Under the pieces are notes generated by a model. That model did not search any database. It had not been told where the DNA came from and saw only the letters and a list, made by a program, of their open reading frames with translations. The position numbers and the translations under genes were made by a program. Below, in pieces: positions 34,555 through 43,255 of a DNA stretch of 64,000 bases. Source of the DNA: CAVTUU01 sp045804965 (GTDB taxonomy: Bacteria; Chloroflexota; Chloroflexia; Thermomicrobiales; UBA6265); assembly GCA_045804965.1 (NCBI GenBank), contig JBJMMD010000038.1, forward strand, positions 1 to 64,000, given 5' to 3'. The number at the start of each line of letters is the position of its first letter. Within the stretch, counting starts at the first letter, position 1.

Positions 34555-34725
34555 CAGTGCTCCCCATCGTCATCCCGCGCCCCTTCCATCATTCTGCAGG
34601 CAAATCCTACCCCGTCACTCAGTGTCTTCCCCTCCGTCATTCTGAGCGAAGGCGAAGAATCTCTGCCTGCCTATCACCGTTTTCAGCAGAGGTAGATCCC
34701 TCCACTCCGCTCGGCATGATAGGGT
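34555..34725. repeat. Dispersed intergenic repeat, family 1
   Basis: CCATCGTCATCCCGCGCCCC, CCGTCATTCTGAGCGAAGGC followed by GAAGAATCTCTGCC, and TCCACTCCGCTCGGCATGAT repeat the family 1 modules. The remainder of the 34446-34959 gap holds no convincing gene; a minus-strand stretch reading MAVFLEAVCPDQQIASYGEP (34740-34840) is open but unsupported. Confidence 0.65.
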
Positions 34726-34959
34726 GAGGAATAGCTATGAACCGGAGACGGCTCGGTTTGACGGCCCAGCGCGCTGCCGCGGGTTCCCCGTAGGAGGCGA
34801 TTTGCTGGTCGGGGCAAACGGCTTCGAGAAAGACAGCCATGCTTGTCATCCGTGCCATCAGGTACGTGCATGATGAAACATCACTCTCCGAATTGGCATC
34901 ACGTCCACTGCTTGGTATGTCAAGACCTACATTTGCCGGTTGGTTGACCGTCGTGGCGG

Positions 34960-36234
34960 CTAGATCGGCGCGGTGACCCGTGCGCAGGCCGCAGCGCGCT
35001 GGAGAATGACAGCACGTTCGCGGCTGTTTCGCGTCATTGCCGCCGCGCGGTCGAATTCCTGACGCGCTTCGTCGTAGCGGCCGAGTTTTTCGAGGAGGTC
35101 CCCGCGGGCGCTCGGCAAAAAATGGTAGTTCCGCAGCGACGCTTCCGCAGTCAATTCGTCGACGAGGACGAGTCCGGCCTCGGCTCCGAACGCCATCCCG
35201 TGCGCGACCGCTCGATTCAACCGGACGACCGGCGTTGGCATGCGCGAGGCGAGCGAGTTGTAGAGGGTCGCGATTCGCACCCAGTCGGTCTCTTCGGCAG
35301 TTCGCGTGCGGGCGTGGCAGGCGGCGATCGCGGCTTGGAGTGCATAGGGTCCGTATGCGCCTCCGAGATCTTCCGCGCGTCCGAGCGCGGTCAACCCGCG
35401 TCGGATGAGCAGGTAGTCCCACCGTCCGCGGTCCTGATCAAGCAGAAGAATCGGCTCCCCCCCAGGACCGACTCTCGCGCGTGATCGCGACGCCTGAATC
35501 TCCATCAACGCGACGAGACCGTGAACCTCAGGCTCGGTGGGAATGAGTTCGGCCAGCATGCGGCCGAGACGCAACGCATCCTCGCACAGAGCCGGACGCA
35601 TCCAGTCATCACCGGCGGTCGCCGCGTAGCCCTCATTGAAGATGAGATAAATCACCTCGAGCACCGACGACAGCCGCGCTGTGAGCTCGCTTCCACGCGG
35701 CATCTCGAAAGGAACATTCGCCTCGGCAAGTGTTCGCTTCGCGCGGACGATGCGCTGAGCGACGGTCGATTCGGGGACCAGATACGCCCGCGCGATCTCG
35801 TCGGTCGTCAAACCACCGAGCAAGCGGAGCGTGAGCGCAACCCGGGCATCAGTCGAGAGCACGGGATGACAGGCAATGAAGACGAGGCGCAGGAGATCAT
35901 CGTCGATCTCGTTGTCGACTCCGTCAAGATCGGGCTCTGCCGTCTCCTGTTCGATCTCGAGCTCGCGCGCGATCTCCGCATGTTTCCGCTCGAGCCGCTT
36001 GCTCCGGCGAATAAGATCGATCGCGCGATGTTTCGCGGTCGCCATCAGCCAGGCGACCGGATTCCGCGGGACGCCTGACTGCGGCCATTGTTCGAGCGCG
36101 TAGACGAGCGCATCCTGGGCCAGTTCTTCGGCCAGACCAACATCGCGGACGATCCGGGTGAGCCCGGCAATCAGTCTCGCCGATTCGATCTTCCACACCG
36201 TTTCGATTGTGCGATGGGTATCGGAAGCCGTCAT
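34960..36234 (-). CDS. ECF-type RNA polymerase sigma factor with C-terminal TPR-like domain (ECF42 group)
   Basis: Directs RNA polymerase to a stress or signal regulon. Sigma region 2 covers ESARLIAGLTRIVRDVGLAE and PVAWLMATAKHRAIDLIRR; region 4 covers TLRLLGGLTTDEIARAYLVP. A roughly 230-residue DUF6596/TPR-like extension follows (NEGYAATAGDDWMRPALCED, LYNSLASRMPTPVVRLNRAV). The 424-residue length and the YCII/DGPF gene immediately upstream define the ECF42 group, which works without a classical anti-sigma factor. The start gives MTASDTHRTIETVWK. The two genes are 56 bases apart and probably co-transcribed. Confidence 0.9.
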   Translation of the reverse strand: MTASDTHRTIETVWKIESARLIAGLTRIVRDVGLAEELAQDALVYALEQWPQSGVPRNPVAWLMATAKHRAIDLIRRSKRLERKHAEIARELEIEQETAEPDLDGVDNEIDDDLLRLVFIACHPVLSTDARVALTLRLLGGLTTDEIARAYLVPESTVAQRIVRAKRTLAEANVPFEMPRGSELTARLSSVLEVIYLIFNEGYAATAGDDWMRPALCEDALRLGRMLAELIPTEPEVHGLVALMEIQASRSRARVGPGGEPILLLDQDRGRWDYLLIRRGLTALGRAEDLGGAYGPYALQAAIAACHARTRTAEETDWVRIATLYNSLASRMPTPVVRLNRAVAHGMAFGAEAGLVLVDELTAEASLRNYHFLPSARGDLLEKLGRYDEARQEFDRAAAMTRNSRERAVILQRAAACARVTAPI

Positions 36235-36290
36235 GGCTTCCGATCAAACCATCTTCCACTCCTTGAGGCAAGCCCAAGCCGGCAAGCGGA

Positions 36291-36710
36291 CTACTGGTTT
36301 CCGCTAATTTTTCGACCGATCCGTTGTTCCTGCTCGCGCAATTCCGGCGTCATTTCAGCGCCGAAGTCTTCCATCTCGAAGATTGGGCGCAGCTCGATCG
36401 TGGCGCCGCCGCTAAAGGGAGCGCGCTTGAGCCATTCGACCGCTTCGTCCATCGACTTCACTTGCCAAATCCAGTAGCCGGCGATCAGCTCTTTTGTCTC
36501 GGCGAAGGGCCCGTCGATCACGGTCGGCTTGTCACCGGAGAATCTGACCCGCTTGCCCTCCGAGCTCGGCTTCAGCCCGTCGCCGGCAAGCATGATACCC
36601 GCCTTCGCCAGCTCCTCGTTGTACTTGCCCATGGCGGTGAGGAGTTCCGTGCTCGGCATCTGCCCGGCTTCTGACTCTTCATTGGCCTTGACGAAAACCA
36701 TCACGCGCAT
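36291..36710 (-). CDS. YCII/DGPF-domain protein
   Basis: A 139-residue YciI-related protein with the DGPF motif in KPTVIDGPFAETKELIAGYW and a dimeric ferredoxin-like fold (MRVMVFVKANEESEAG, VEWLKRAPFSGGATIELRPI). It is the conserved genomic partner of ECF42 sigma factors and is a likely target or co-factor of that regulator. Its enzymatic role is not known. No strong ribosome-binding site is visible. Confidence 0.88.
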   Translation of the reverse strand: MRVMVFVKANEESEAGQMPSTELLTAMGKYNEELAKAGIMLAGDGLKPSSEGKRVRFSGDKPTVIDGPFAETKELIAGYWIWQVKSMDEAVEWLKRAPFSGGATIELRPIFEMEDFGAEMTPELREQEQRIGRKISGNQ

Positions 36711-36829
36711 CGTCGCTACTCCCCTTTGCTACGCGGCCGGCTCCCGGACGACCCCGCCCGGCATCACCAGGCCGCTACTCTTGCGTCGATTAATGGACAA
36801 CGAAATCGACACGGAGTTGGCGCAAACTC

Positions 36830-37245
36830 CCGTCCGTCATGCTGAACCCCTACATCCGACGTTCCGAGCGACCACGCCCCGTCATCCCGTGCGCCACCTC
36901 ACCGTCGATATGAGCGCACACTGCTCCGCGATATGCGCGCCGCCCCCAACGTCATCCCGAGCGTTACCCTCTCGTACTTTCATGCGCTGCCCCTCGTCAT
37001 TCTGACCACCCCGCTCACCGCCATTCTGCGCCCTCCCCGTTCCGTCGTTTTGAGCGCTCCCCCTTCCGTCATCCTGAGCGTTATCGAAGGATCTGTGCTT
37101 GCCCACTATCGTCTTGACCAGAGCCGGATCCCTCGGCTTCGCTCGGGATGACAAAGTAGGGCGCAGAATGACAGAGTGGGGCGCGGGATGACACGGTGGA
37201 GGCTCAGGATCACAGCGAGAGGGCCCGAGATGACAGTGGGATTGC
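36830..37245. repeat. Clustered, mirror-arranged copies of family 1 repeats
   Basis: The left half has seven short CGTCATYCTGAGC-like units in one direction (36836-37080). A central family 1 core follows (ATCGAAGGATCTGTGCTTGC, CCAGAGCCGGATCCCTCGGC). The right half has five GGATGACA..GTGGGGCGC-like units that are the reverse complement (37140-37240). No gene is seen in 36711-37319. The region could fold into a long imperfect hairpin. Confidence 0.7.
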
Positions 37246-37319
37246 GCTCGACTTGGTGATGTGAAGGTGCTCGGCATGACCAACGAGGACACAGCTCGCC
37301 ACAGACAGTGCAAGGTTCT

Positions 37320-38489
37320 CTACGAGCCAACCCACGTCAGTTCAAGCGATCCGCCAAGGAACGTCGCCAGCCGCTCGGCCTCCCGCTCCGCGCCCTTCTT
37401 CGCCCAGGCGGGGATCTTGACGAACGGCGCGACTTGGACCAGTAGCTTCGCGCCTTTGCGTTCGTGCTTCCAAACTCCGGCTATCTGGCCGTTGATCAGC
37501 AGCACCGGCGAGAGCCAGCCCTGATTGCGGTAGATCAGCTTCTTCGTGCCTATCGGGATCACTCGCGTGCTGTCGCGCGGAGCAGCGATCACATATTGAT
37601 CGAAGGCCGGCAGAAGCTTGATTGAGCGCTCGATTCCGGATGCTTCGATCTCCGCAAGATCTTTGGCGAGGGCCAAGGCAGGAACGCCTTCGATCTCGAC
37701 GCGCGCAATCTCACCATCGAGCAAGCGCAGCATGGTGTCCGCGTCGCGTGCGGTGACGCCCCACCAGAGCCTCAGTTCGTCGCGCGTTGCCGGTCCATAT
37801 GCCGACAGGTATCGGCGTGTGACCTCGCGTTTCGCGGTCGTTGGCTCCACCGGCTGCCACCTCGGCAACCATTCGGCGGGATTGGTAAATCGGACCTTGT
37901 TGTCAACGCTCGGCGCGAAACAAAGGTTACCAAGGTAGGCCGGCGGTTTGAGGATGCTGCCCCAACTTCCCTGCACGGACTCAGCAAATCTCGGCACGCC
38001 GGTTCGTTCCGCAACGGCCGCCCCAAGCTCCTCTCTCGACAGCATTTGACCTTTGAGCACTTCGGCAATCGTGTCCAGGACCAAATCAAGCTCGTCACGC
38101 GAGAGCGCGAAATATTTGAGGTAGGCTTCGGTGTAGTAATGCCGCCGTCCGCTCGCGGCGCCCTGCCAGATTGGATAGTCATCGGAGGGAAAAAGGTGCA
38201 ATGTGCCGCGCATCGCCCACGACTTAACGAGCGTGCGATCCTCCCACAGCGCTGTTTGCACGGCCCGGCGGTCGAGGTCGTCGACTCGGGCCCAAAGCGC
38301 CAACTCGGCCGACGACATGACTTGTGCTTGCACTCCACCGATCTTCGCCGCCACGGCGAGAACGTCCGAACTCGGCGCTCGTTGCTGAAGAAATTGCCGT
38401 CGCAAGCGCCAACCGAGCACCTGATCCCAGGTGAACGCCGCCGCTGGTGCTTCAGTCGCGGTTCCCGCCTGCTGCTTGCTCATCCTCAA
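37320..38489 (-). CDS. AlkZ-like DNA glycosylase (HTH_42 winged-helix protein)
   Basis: A 389-residue protein of the winged-helix family formerly called DUF1006, which includes AlkZ and YcaQ, glycosylases that unhook crosslinks. The catalytic Q-x-Q motif is present as Q54-A-Q56 in KIGGVQAQVMSSAELALWAR. Family blocks SWAMRGTLHLFPSDDYPIW, RRYLSAYGPATRDELRLWWG and LLPAFDQYVIAAPRDS are clear. There is no signal peptide. The start is one of two nearby ATGs (38489 or 38483). Glycosylase activity is inferred from the motif; many family members are untested. Confidence 0.82.
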   Translation of the reverse strand: MRMSKQQAGTATEAPAAAFTWDQVLGWRLRRQFLQQRAPSSDVLAVAAKIGGVQAQVMSSAELALWARVDDLDRRAVQTALWEDRTLVKSWAMRGTLHLFPSDDYPIWQGAASGRRHYYTEAYLKYFALSRDELDLVLDTIAEVLKGQMLSREELGAAVAERTGVPRFAESVQGSWGSILKPPAYLGNLCFAPSVDNKVRFTNPAEWLPRWQPVEPTTAKREVTRRYLSAYGPATRDELRLWWGVTARDADTMLRLLDGEIARVEIEGVPALALAKDLAEIEASGIERSIKLLPAFDQYVIAAPRDSTRVIPIGTKKLIYRNQGWLSPVLLINGQIAGVWKHERKGAKLLVQVAPFVKIPAWAKKGAEREAERLATFLGGSLELTWVGS

Positions 38490-38639
38490 CCGTTCTCCCG
38501 CGCCTCAAATAGAGCACAAATGTTCGCCGGCGACTTATCATAGCAATCTCGAAATCGGTTTGCGCCAGCCATTGACATCTTCACTGTCGCCACGATACGT
38601 ACACGAGGCAGTGAAGACGACCGACGACGAGAGGAAGCC

Positions 38640-39497
38640 ATGATCGAAGGTTGGCAGTGGGACGAGACCCTTTTTCTCGGCAGCGCTCCGTACTACGTGC
38701 GCGGCCGTCCGCCCTATTCCGCGGACTTGGGGGAGCGGTTAGCGGAGCTCCTCGATCTTGACGGTCACGGCCGCTTAATCGATGTGGGGTGCGGACCGGG
38801 AATTCTGGCCCTCGCGCTTGCCGGCTCGTTCGATGAAGTGGTGGGCGTCGATCCCGACCCGGCGATGCTGAAGGAGGCCGAACGCCACGCGGTCGAGAGC
38901 GGGATCGCGAATGTCTGCTGGGCGATGAGCCGGGCGGAAGACTTGCCGGCCGATTTCGGTCCGTTCCGCATGGCAACGTTCGGCCGGTCGTTCCATTGGA
39001 TGCACCGGTCCCGCGTGGCCGCACTGATGCGCGAGATGCTCGAGCCAGGCGGTGCCTTTGTTCATGTCAATAGCGGCTCTCACGATGTGCCCGGGGCGAT
39101 CACCGACCTGCCGTTCCCGGTGCCGCCGCTCGCAGCCATTCGCGAGCTCGTGCAGCAATACGTGGGGCCAACTCGACGTGCAGGTCAAGGGGTGATCGAA
39201 CATGGCACGAAGTATGACTTGGCAGAAGTACTGTCCAACGCCGGCTTCGTGCAACCGCAATCAGTCCGCGTTCCGCTCGAAGGGGTGCTGGTTCGCACCA
39301 GCGACGACCTCGTCGCCTTCGTGTTCTCGCGGTCCGGCTCGGCGCCGCACCTCTTCGGCGATCGCCTCGGGGAGTTCGAAGCCGATCTCCGGCGGTTGCT
39401 CAATCGCGCTTCGCCCTCGGGCAAATTCGCGGAGCAACCGCCGGATACGCAGCTCGAGATTTGGCGCACGCCTCAACCTGAGGTTGCGGTGCGATAA
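38640..39497 (+). CDS. Class I SAM-dependent methyltransferase
   Basis: A 285-residue cytosolic enzyme. YYVRGRPPYSADLGERLAEL leads into motif I LIDVGCGPGILALALAGSFD and motif II VVGVDPDPAMLKEAE; FRMATFGRSFHWMHRSRVAA and LEPGGAFVHVNSG follow. It belongs to the Methyltransf_11/25 group. GAGAGG precedes the ATG. It is divergent from the glycosylase gene. The last 25 bases overlap a decayed fragment on the other strand. Confidence 0.85.
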   Translation: MIEGWQWDETLFLGSAPYYVRGRPPYSADLGERLAELLDLDGHGRLIDVGCGPGILALALAGSFDEVVGVDPDPAMLKEAERHAVESGIANVCWAMSRAEDLPADFGPFRMATFGRSFHWMHRSRVAALMREMLEPGGAFVHVNSGSHDVPGAITDLPFPVPPLAAIRELVQQYVGPTRRAGQGVIEHGTKYDLAEVLSNAGFVQPQSVRVPLEGVLVRTSDDLVAFVFSRSGSAPHLFGDRLGEFEADLRRLLNRASPSGKFAEQPPDTQLEIWRTPQPEVAVR

Positions 39498-39607
39498 CGC
39501 CGCACGGCGAGCGGCATGAAAATCGCAACGAAAAGCAGCGACCAACCGATCGAGGCCACGATCAAATGCGGGAGCAGCCAGGCGGTCTCCACAGACCGCC
39601 TGAGCAT
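39473..39607 (-). pseudogene. Possible C-terminal scrap of an ABC-2 type permease
   Basis: A 44-codon open stretch reads MLRRSVETAWLLPHLIVASI followed by GWSLLFVAIFMPLAVRRYR, a last-helix-plus-arginine tail like that of ABC-2 permeases. There is no ribosome-binding site and a stop lies three codons upstream. It overlaps the methyltransferase end. It may instead be chance. Confidence 0.3.
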
Positions 39608-39620
39608 GGCTATCTAGAAA

Positions 39621-40838
39621 TTATGGGGCGGTTAGCACCTCAATCTTGGTCACAGTCCCAGGCAGTGTCTGCACCTCCGCGGAGATGAGAATGGGGTTGC
39701 CGACCCGCTCGACCATGTCGATCCGGTAGATGCCCGGCAGCACCCAAACACGATCGCCAAGCTCGAACGGCGCCCGCCAGATGACTACGCCCGATTGGTC
39801 GACCACGGAATATGTTTCGCCGGCGCCCTGAGGAAATTCGAGAATCGAGCCACGAACCCAGGTCGTGCGATCAGCTTCGATATTGACCCGGATCTTTGTT
39901 TCCTGACCGCTCGGGTTTGCCCAACTTACGTCATATGTTCCGACATTGAGCTCGACTCGATTGGATGTCGTGAGCACGACGGTGATTCGAGTTCCGGTTG
40001 GGTTGCTGTCGGTCGCCCCTTGCACGCCGGTGATCTTCGCTTTCGGGAAGAGGCCACCGATCGACTCGATCTCCAGGAAACCGGTGGTGGGCACGACGTT
40101 CACTTCTTGCAAGACGGTGAAGAGGGCAGCGCTCAGCTCCGCTGCACTGTTCGCGCCAAGCAATTTTCCGCCGCCTTGGTCCGCGATACATTTGTCGGCC
40201 TCTTGTTGCGCTGGAGTCGTGCCAAACCCGACAACGTACGTCGTCAGCTGAGCCTGGCCTTGGTGGAGCGCGCCTGCCGCGGCGCACGGATCCCCGCCGC
40301 ACGTCTCTTCGCCATCAGTCACGAGCACGACGACATTGGAGATTGATTCGCCACCGGGCTTGAAATCTTTCCCGGCTCGCTGCAGCGATAACGCGATCGG
40401 GGTCCAACCGGTCGGTTGATAGGTCGCCACCTGCTGCTTCAGCTTGACCTTATCGACGCCGCTGATCGGCACCAGGAGGTCAGACGATTGGCAGCTTTCC
40501 GCCTTGCCCGCTTCGGTGTTGGTTCCTTTGTGGCCAAAGACGCGGAAGCCGACATTGATCCCGGGCCGGCTCGGAATCGAATCGATTACATCGTTGAGCA
40601 CGGACTTGGCCGCGTCGATCTTGGTGACGCCGCCAAGGTTCTCAGCCATCGAGCCGGAGGAGTCGAAGACGAGCTCGAGATTGACGGTCTTGGTCGAGGG
40701 CACTGGCGCCGTGGTCTGCATTGCGGTGGTGTCTCGGGCCCCAACCGCGAGTTCGACCGGCAAGAGGAGACTGAGATAGACCAAGACTAACAAACCTCGG
40801 CAGGTCACTCCGGCGCGACTTCGGTTCCGTGCCCCCAT
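39621..40838 (-). CDS. Exported von Willebrand factor A domain protein
   Basis: A 405-residue protein with an N-terminal signal peptide (GLLVLVYLSLLLPVELAVGA). A vWA domain (about 50-245) follows with the MIDAS motif D59-S-S-G-S (VFDSSGSM) and VTDGEETCGGDPC. The rest looks beta-rich. VWA domains bind metal and protein partners outside the cell. GAAGGGA precedes the ATG at 40838. It is divergent from the PTET-repeat gene, which is also exported, so both may act at the cell surface. Confidence 0.87.
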   Translation of the reverse strand: MGARNRSRAGVTCRGLLVLVYLSLLLPVELAVGARDTTAMQTTAPVPSTKTVNLELVFDSSGSMAENLGGVTKIDAAKSVLNDVIDSIPSRPGINVGFRVFGHKGTNTEAGKAESCQSSDLLVPISGVDKVKLKQQVATYQPTGWTPIALSLQRAGKDFKPGGESISNVVVLVTDGEETCGGDPCAAAGALHQGQAQLTTYVVGFGTTPAQQEADKCIADQGGGKLLGANSAAELSAALFTVLQEVNVVPTTGFLEIESIGGLFPKAKITGVQGATDSNPTGTRITVVLTTSNRVELNVGTYDVSWANPSGQETKIRVNIEADRTTWVRGSILEFPQGAGETYSVVDQSGVVIWRAPFELGDRVWVLPGIYRIDMVERVGNPILISAEVQTLPGTVTKIEVLTAP

Positions 40839-41120
40839 CGTTCATCCCTTCCACGCTCGCGTGATGCCGAGCGACTCCTTCCGATCAACTTCATATCGGC
40901 GGCTGGCGATGCACAAACCGTGCCCTCAGGCAATGCTGAACATGTTGATCGCCTGCTCCGCCACGAACGACCTCCGATCGCAAAGGCAATACAGTCGTGG
41001 CCCGAAAAATGCAAGCACCGGCCCTCGCGTGGCGTTCGGCGGAGTCCACGGTCAGTACGTTCCGACAGCTTCGTGCGAGGTACGAAACGGGAGCCGGTTT
41101 GGACGAGGAGGGAAGAAGAA
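40839..41120. other. Intergenic region without a gene
   Basis: The 282 bases separate two divergent genes for exported proteins and should hold both promoters. I see no coding sequence that stands up, no clear -35/-10 pair, and no repeat family. Confidence 0.5.
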
Positions 41121-43226
41121 GTGCGGGAAATGCCTGACCGAGCGGCGAGCGCCGTAGCCCTCATCCTCGTCGCGCTCCTCGCTGTTTGTAGCCTGCGTGA
41201 CGCTTCGCCGGTCGCGGCTTTGCAGAGTACAGGTCAAACGGTCCCCGGTCAGGGCGATCTCGCAAATGTCCCGCGGGAAGTGGAGTGGTCAGGGCAGCGG
41301 TATCTCTTCGATCGGATGGTCAACATCTCAGTCGGTCGCGCGGGGCTCGTGACGATCGGCCGCACGGACAACCTCCGTCTCTACGCCGCCAACGATCAGG
41401 GTCCGTTCGATCGCCTTTATGGCCTGGCGCGGCCCCGACCAGAAAGCGGACTGGCCCGCTACTTACCCGAAACACCTATCAACGGCGGACAGTGTCCAGC
41501 CGAGGCTGCCCAAATCAGCACCCTGACCGTCGAGAACTCGACCTATGCTTTTGCTGGATTCGAACCTGATTTGACCTCAGACCGCCTCAATCAAGTCGGT
41601 CAAGCAAATGATCAACCGCTTTTTGCCGAAAGCCAGTCAGCGCCGTTCGCCGAGGTCTTTGTCCAGGCGCCGGAAGGTTTGCAACGTTTCGTCCTCGTGA
41701 ATGAGCAAGGCGTTCCCGTGCAACTCACTAATCCGGTGCCGTTCGGCGGCCAGCAGCTCACGTTCGTCGAGGATGCGACGGGACAGGTCGATACCGGGAG
41801 TCTCTCACGGACCGGCTGTGCGGCTGATTTCGCCCTTGCCGCCACCGCCGGTTCGCAGCCACCCTTCACCGAGGTCTTCGCCATCGTGGGAGGCCACGTC
41901 CTGCGCTACGCGGCAACTGGCGAGGCTGGCTCGCCGGTTCCCTCCGAAGAGGCAAGTCCATCCGGGCCGGTGATCGTTCCGGTCGGGACTGAACAAGTCG
42001 AAACCGAAACTCCAACGCTCGCAGCCACGGAAACGTCGACGCTGGCGCCGACCGAGACCGAAACCGCGGTTCCCACCGAAACCGAAACTGCGGTGCCGAC
42101 GGAGACGGCAACTGAAGTTCCAACTGAGACGGCAACGGTCGCACCGACGGAGACGGCAACCATCGTCCCAACCGAGACCGCGACCGAGGTCCCGACTGAA
42201 ACCGAAACCCTAATCCCAACGGAGACAGCGACCGTTGCGCCGACTGAGACTGAAACTGTGGCGCCAACCGAAACGGCGACTCAGATTCCGACTGATACCG
42301 CAACCGTGGCCCCAACTGAGACTTCAACGCCCGCCCCGGCCGCAACCGAGTCGCCGACCGTTACAGTGATGGCAACCGGCGCGCCGACCCAAAGCGCGCC
42401 TCAAACTTCGACCGTGACTATCGCGGCGACCGCGTCGCCGACTGCGATTCCAACCTCGGTCAACGTTCAGGTCACCGTGATCGCGGGCCCGGAAATCCCG
42501 CCAACTTCGGTTCCGCCAGCTCCATGTCCGGGCGATGTGGGTCCGCTTGGTCCGAACGGTGTTCCCGCCCAGTTGCCGCCGACGATTCAGATCGGCAACC
42601 AAACCTTTGCCTTCACCGGAGTCGCCGATCCCGCGCACGAGGGTAAGCTCACGCGGGTCGGCTGCGCGGGTCCCTACCAAGTCGTGACCTCAGCAGCATC
42701 CGTGAAGGAGACCGTGCGTTTCCTCTTCCTTGCCACGCCTCCGCAATCCGGAGCTCCGGTCCTCTTCCGTTACGAGGCCGTTCCTTCGTACCATGTCCAG
42801 TTCCAAGTGAGCGGCAGCGCCCAAGTCATTACCAACGCCGACCAGCAATACATCGCTGGCGATCCCTGGTCGCGGGTCATTTTCGGCAGTTTGGACGTTA
42901 TCCTCTACGCGGCCGATCCCACGCAACCGTCACCGCCGCGCTTGTTTGCTCGTTCGGTGAGCTCTGGTGTGATCGGGGAATATGTGCTCGAACAGGAGGG
43001 GACGAACGCGACGGCCATCACGCCGCAAGCAGGCAGCGGGCTCAACCCTGACCTCTTCCTCGGTCAGGACCACTATCTCTTGACGGCAACGTGGACGGTT
43101 GTGGGCTCGACCGCTGATGGCTGGGTAACGCTTTACGCTGCAACCAGCGAAGGGGTTCCGGACACGCTGCTCGGAGTTGACCCGCGTATCACTGACCTGC
43201 TCGTCTATCGCCGGTCCGGAACCTAA
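41121..43226 (+). CDS. Exported protein with Pro-Thr-Glu repeat linker between two related domains
   Basis: A product of 701 residues, probably surface-exposed. A signal peptide (AASAVALILVALLAVCSLRD) is followed by a domain with CPAEAAQISTLTVENSTYAF..DRLNQVGQ. Then come twelve tandem copies of an eight-residue unit PTETxTxx (DNA 42048-42335) and a Ser/Thr/Pro tail. The C-terminal domain has the related blocks CPGDVG and IQIGNQTFAFTGVADPAHEG, so the repeat links two copies of one module. The GTG at 41121 is chosen because GAGGAGGG lies eight bases before it; ATG at 41130 is also possible. No enzyme motif is recognised. It is followed by a small exported protein gene after about 30 bases. Confidence 0.8.
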   Translation: MREMPDRAASAVALILVALLAVCSLRDASPVAALQSTGQTVPGQGDLANVPREVEWSGQRYLFDRMVNISVGRAGLVTIGRTDNLRLYAANDQGPFDRLYGLARPRPESGLARYLPETPINGGQCPAEAAQISTLTVENSTYAFAGFEPDLTSDRLNQVGQANDQPLFAESQSAPFAEVFVQAPEGLQRFVLVNEQGVPVQLTNPVPFGGQQLTFVEDATGQVDTGSLSRTGCAADFALAATAGSQPPFTEVFAIVGGHVLRYAATGEAGSPVPSEEASPSGPVIVPVGTEQVETETPTLAATETSTLAPTETETAVPTETETAVPTETATEVPTETATVAPTETATIVPTETATEVPTETETLIPTETATVAPTETETVAPTETATQIPTDTATVAPTETSTPAPAATESPTVTVMATGAPTQSAPQTSTVTIAATASPTAIPTSVNVQVTVIAGPEIPPTSVPPAPCPGDVGPLGPNGVPAQLPPTIQIGNQTFAFTGVADPAHEGKLTRVGCAGPYQVVTSAASVKETVRFLFLATPPQSGAPVLFRYEAVPSYHVQFQVSGSAQVITNADQQYIAGDPWSRVIFGSLDVILYAADPTQPSPPRLFARSVSSGVIGEYVLEQEGTNATAITPQAGSGLNPDLFLGQDHYLLTATWTVVGSTADGWVTLYAATSEGVPDTLLGVDPRITDLLVYRRSGT
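42048..42335 (+). repeat. Tandem 24-bp coding repeat, 12 copies
   Basis: Twelve in-frame 24-base units encode PTETETAV, PTETATEV, PTETATVA and variants, ending with PTETSTPA. The units differ at third positions, so the array is old or selected at protein level. It forms an extended Thr/Pro/Glu linker of about 96 residues. Confidence 0.9.
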
Positions 43227-43255
43227 TCCGCCGTCGCTGTTTGGAAGGACACGCT

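Noticed and set aside
34637..35422. Open frame antisense or out of frame within the sigma-factor gene and the repeat gap
   Set aside because: Composition is Arg-rich, with no motif; the sigma factor explains the region.
36830..37245. CRISPR array
   Set aside because: The units are of two orientations and irregular spacing, without unique spacers or cas genes.
40920..41120. N-terminal extension of the PTET-repeat protein
   Set aside because: The extra residues are Arg-rich without a signal; GAGGAGGG and the signal peptide place the start at 41121.
42048..42335. CRISPR-like direct repeats
   Set aside because: The units are in-frame coding repeats without spacers and differ at third codon positions.
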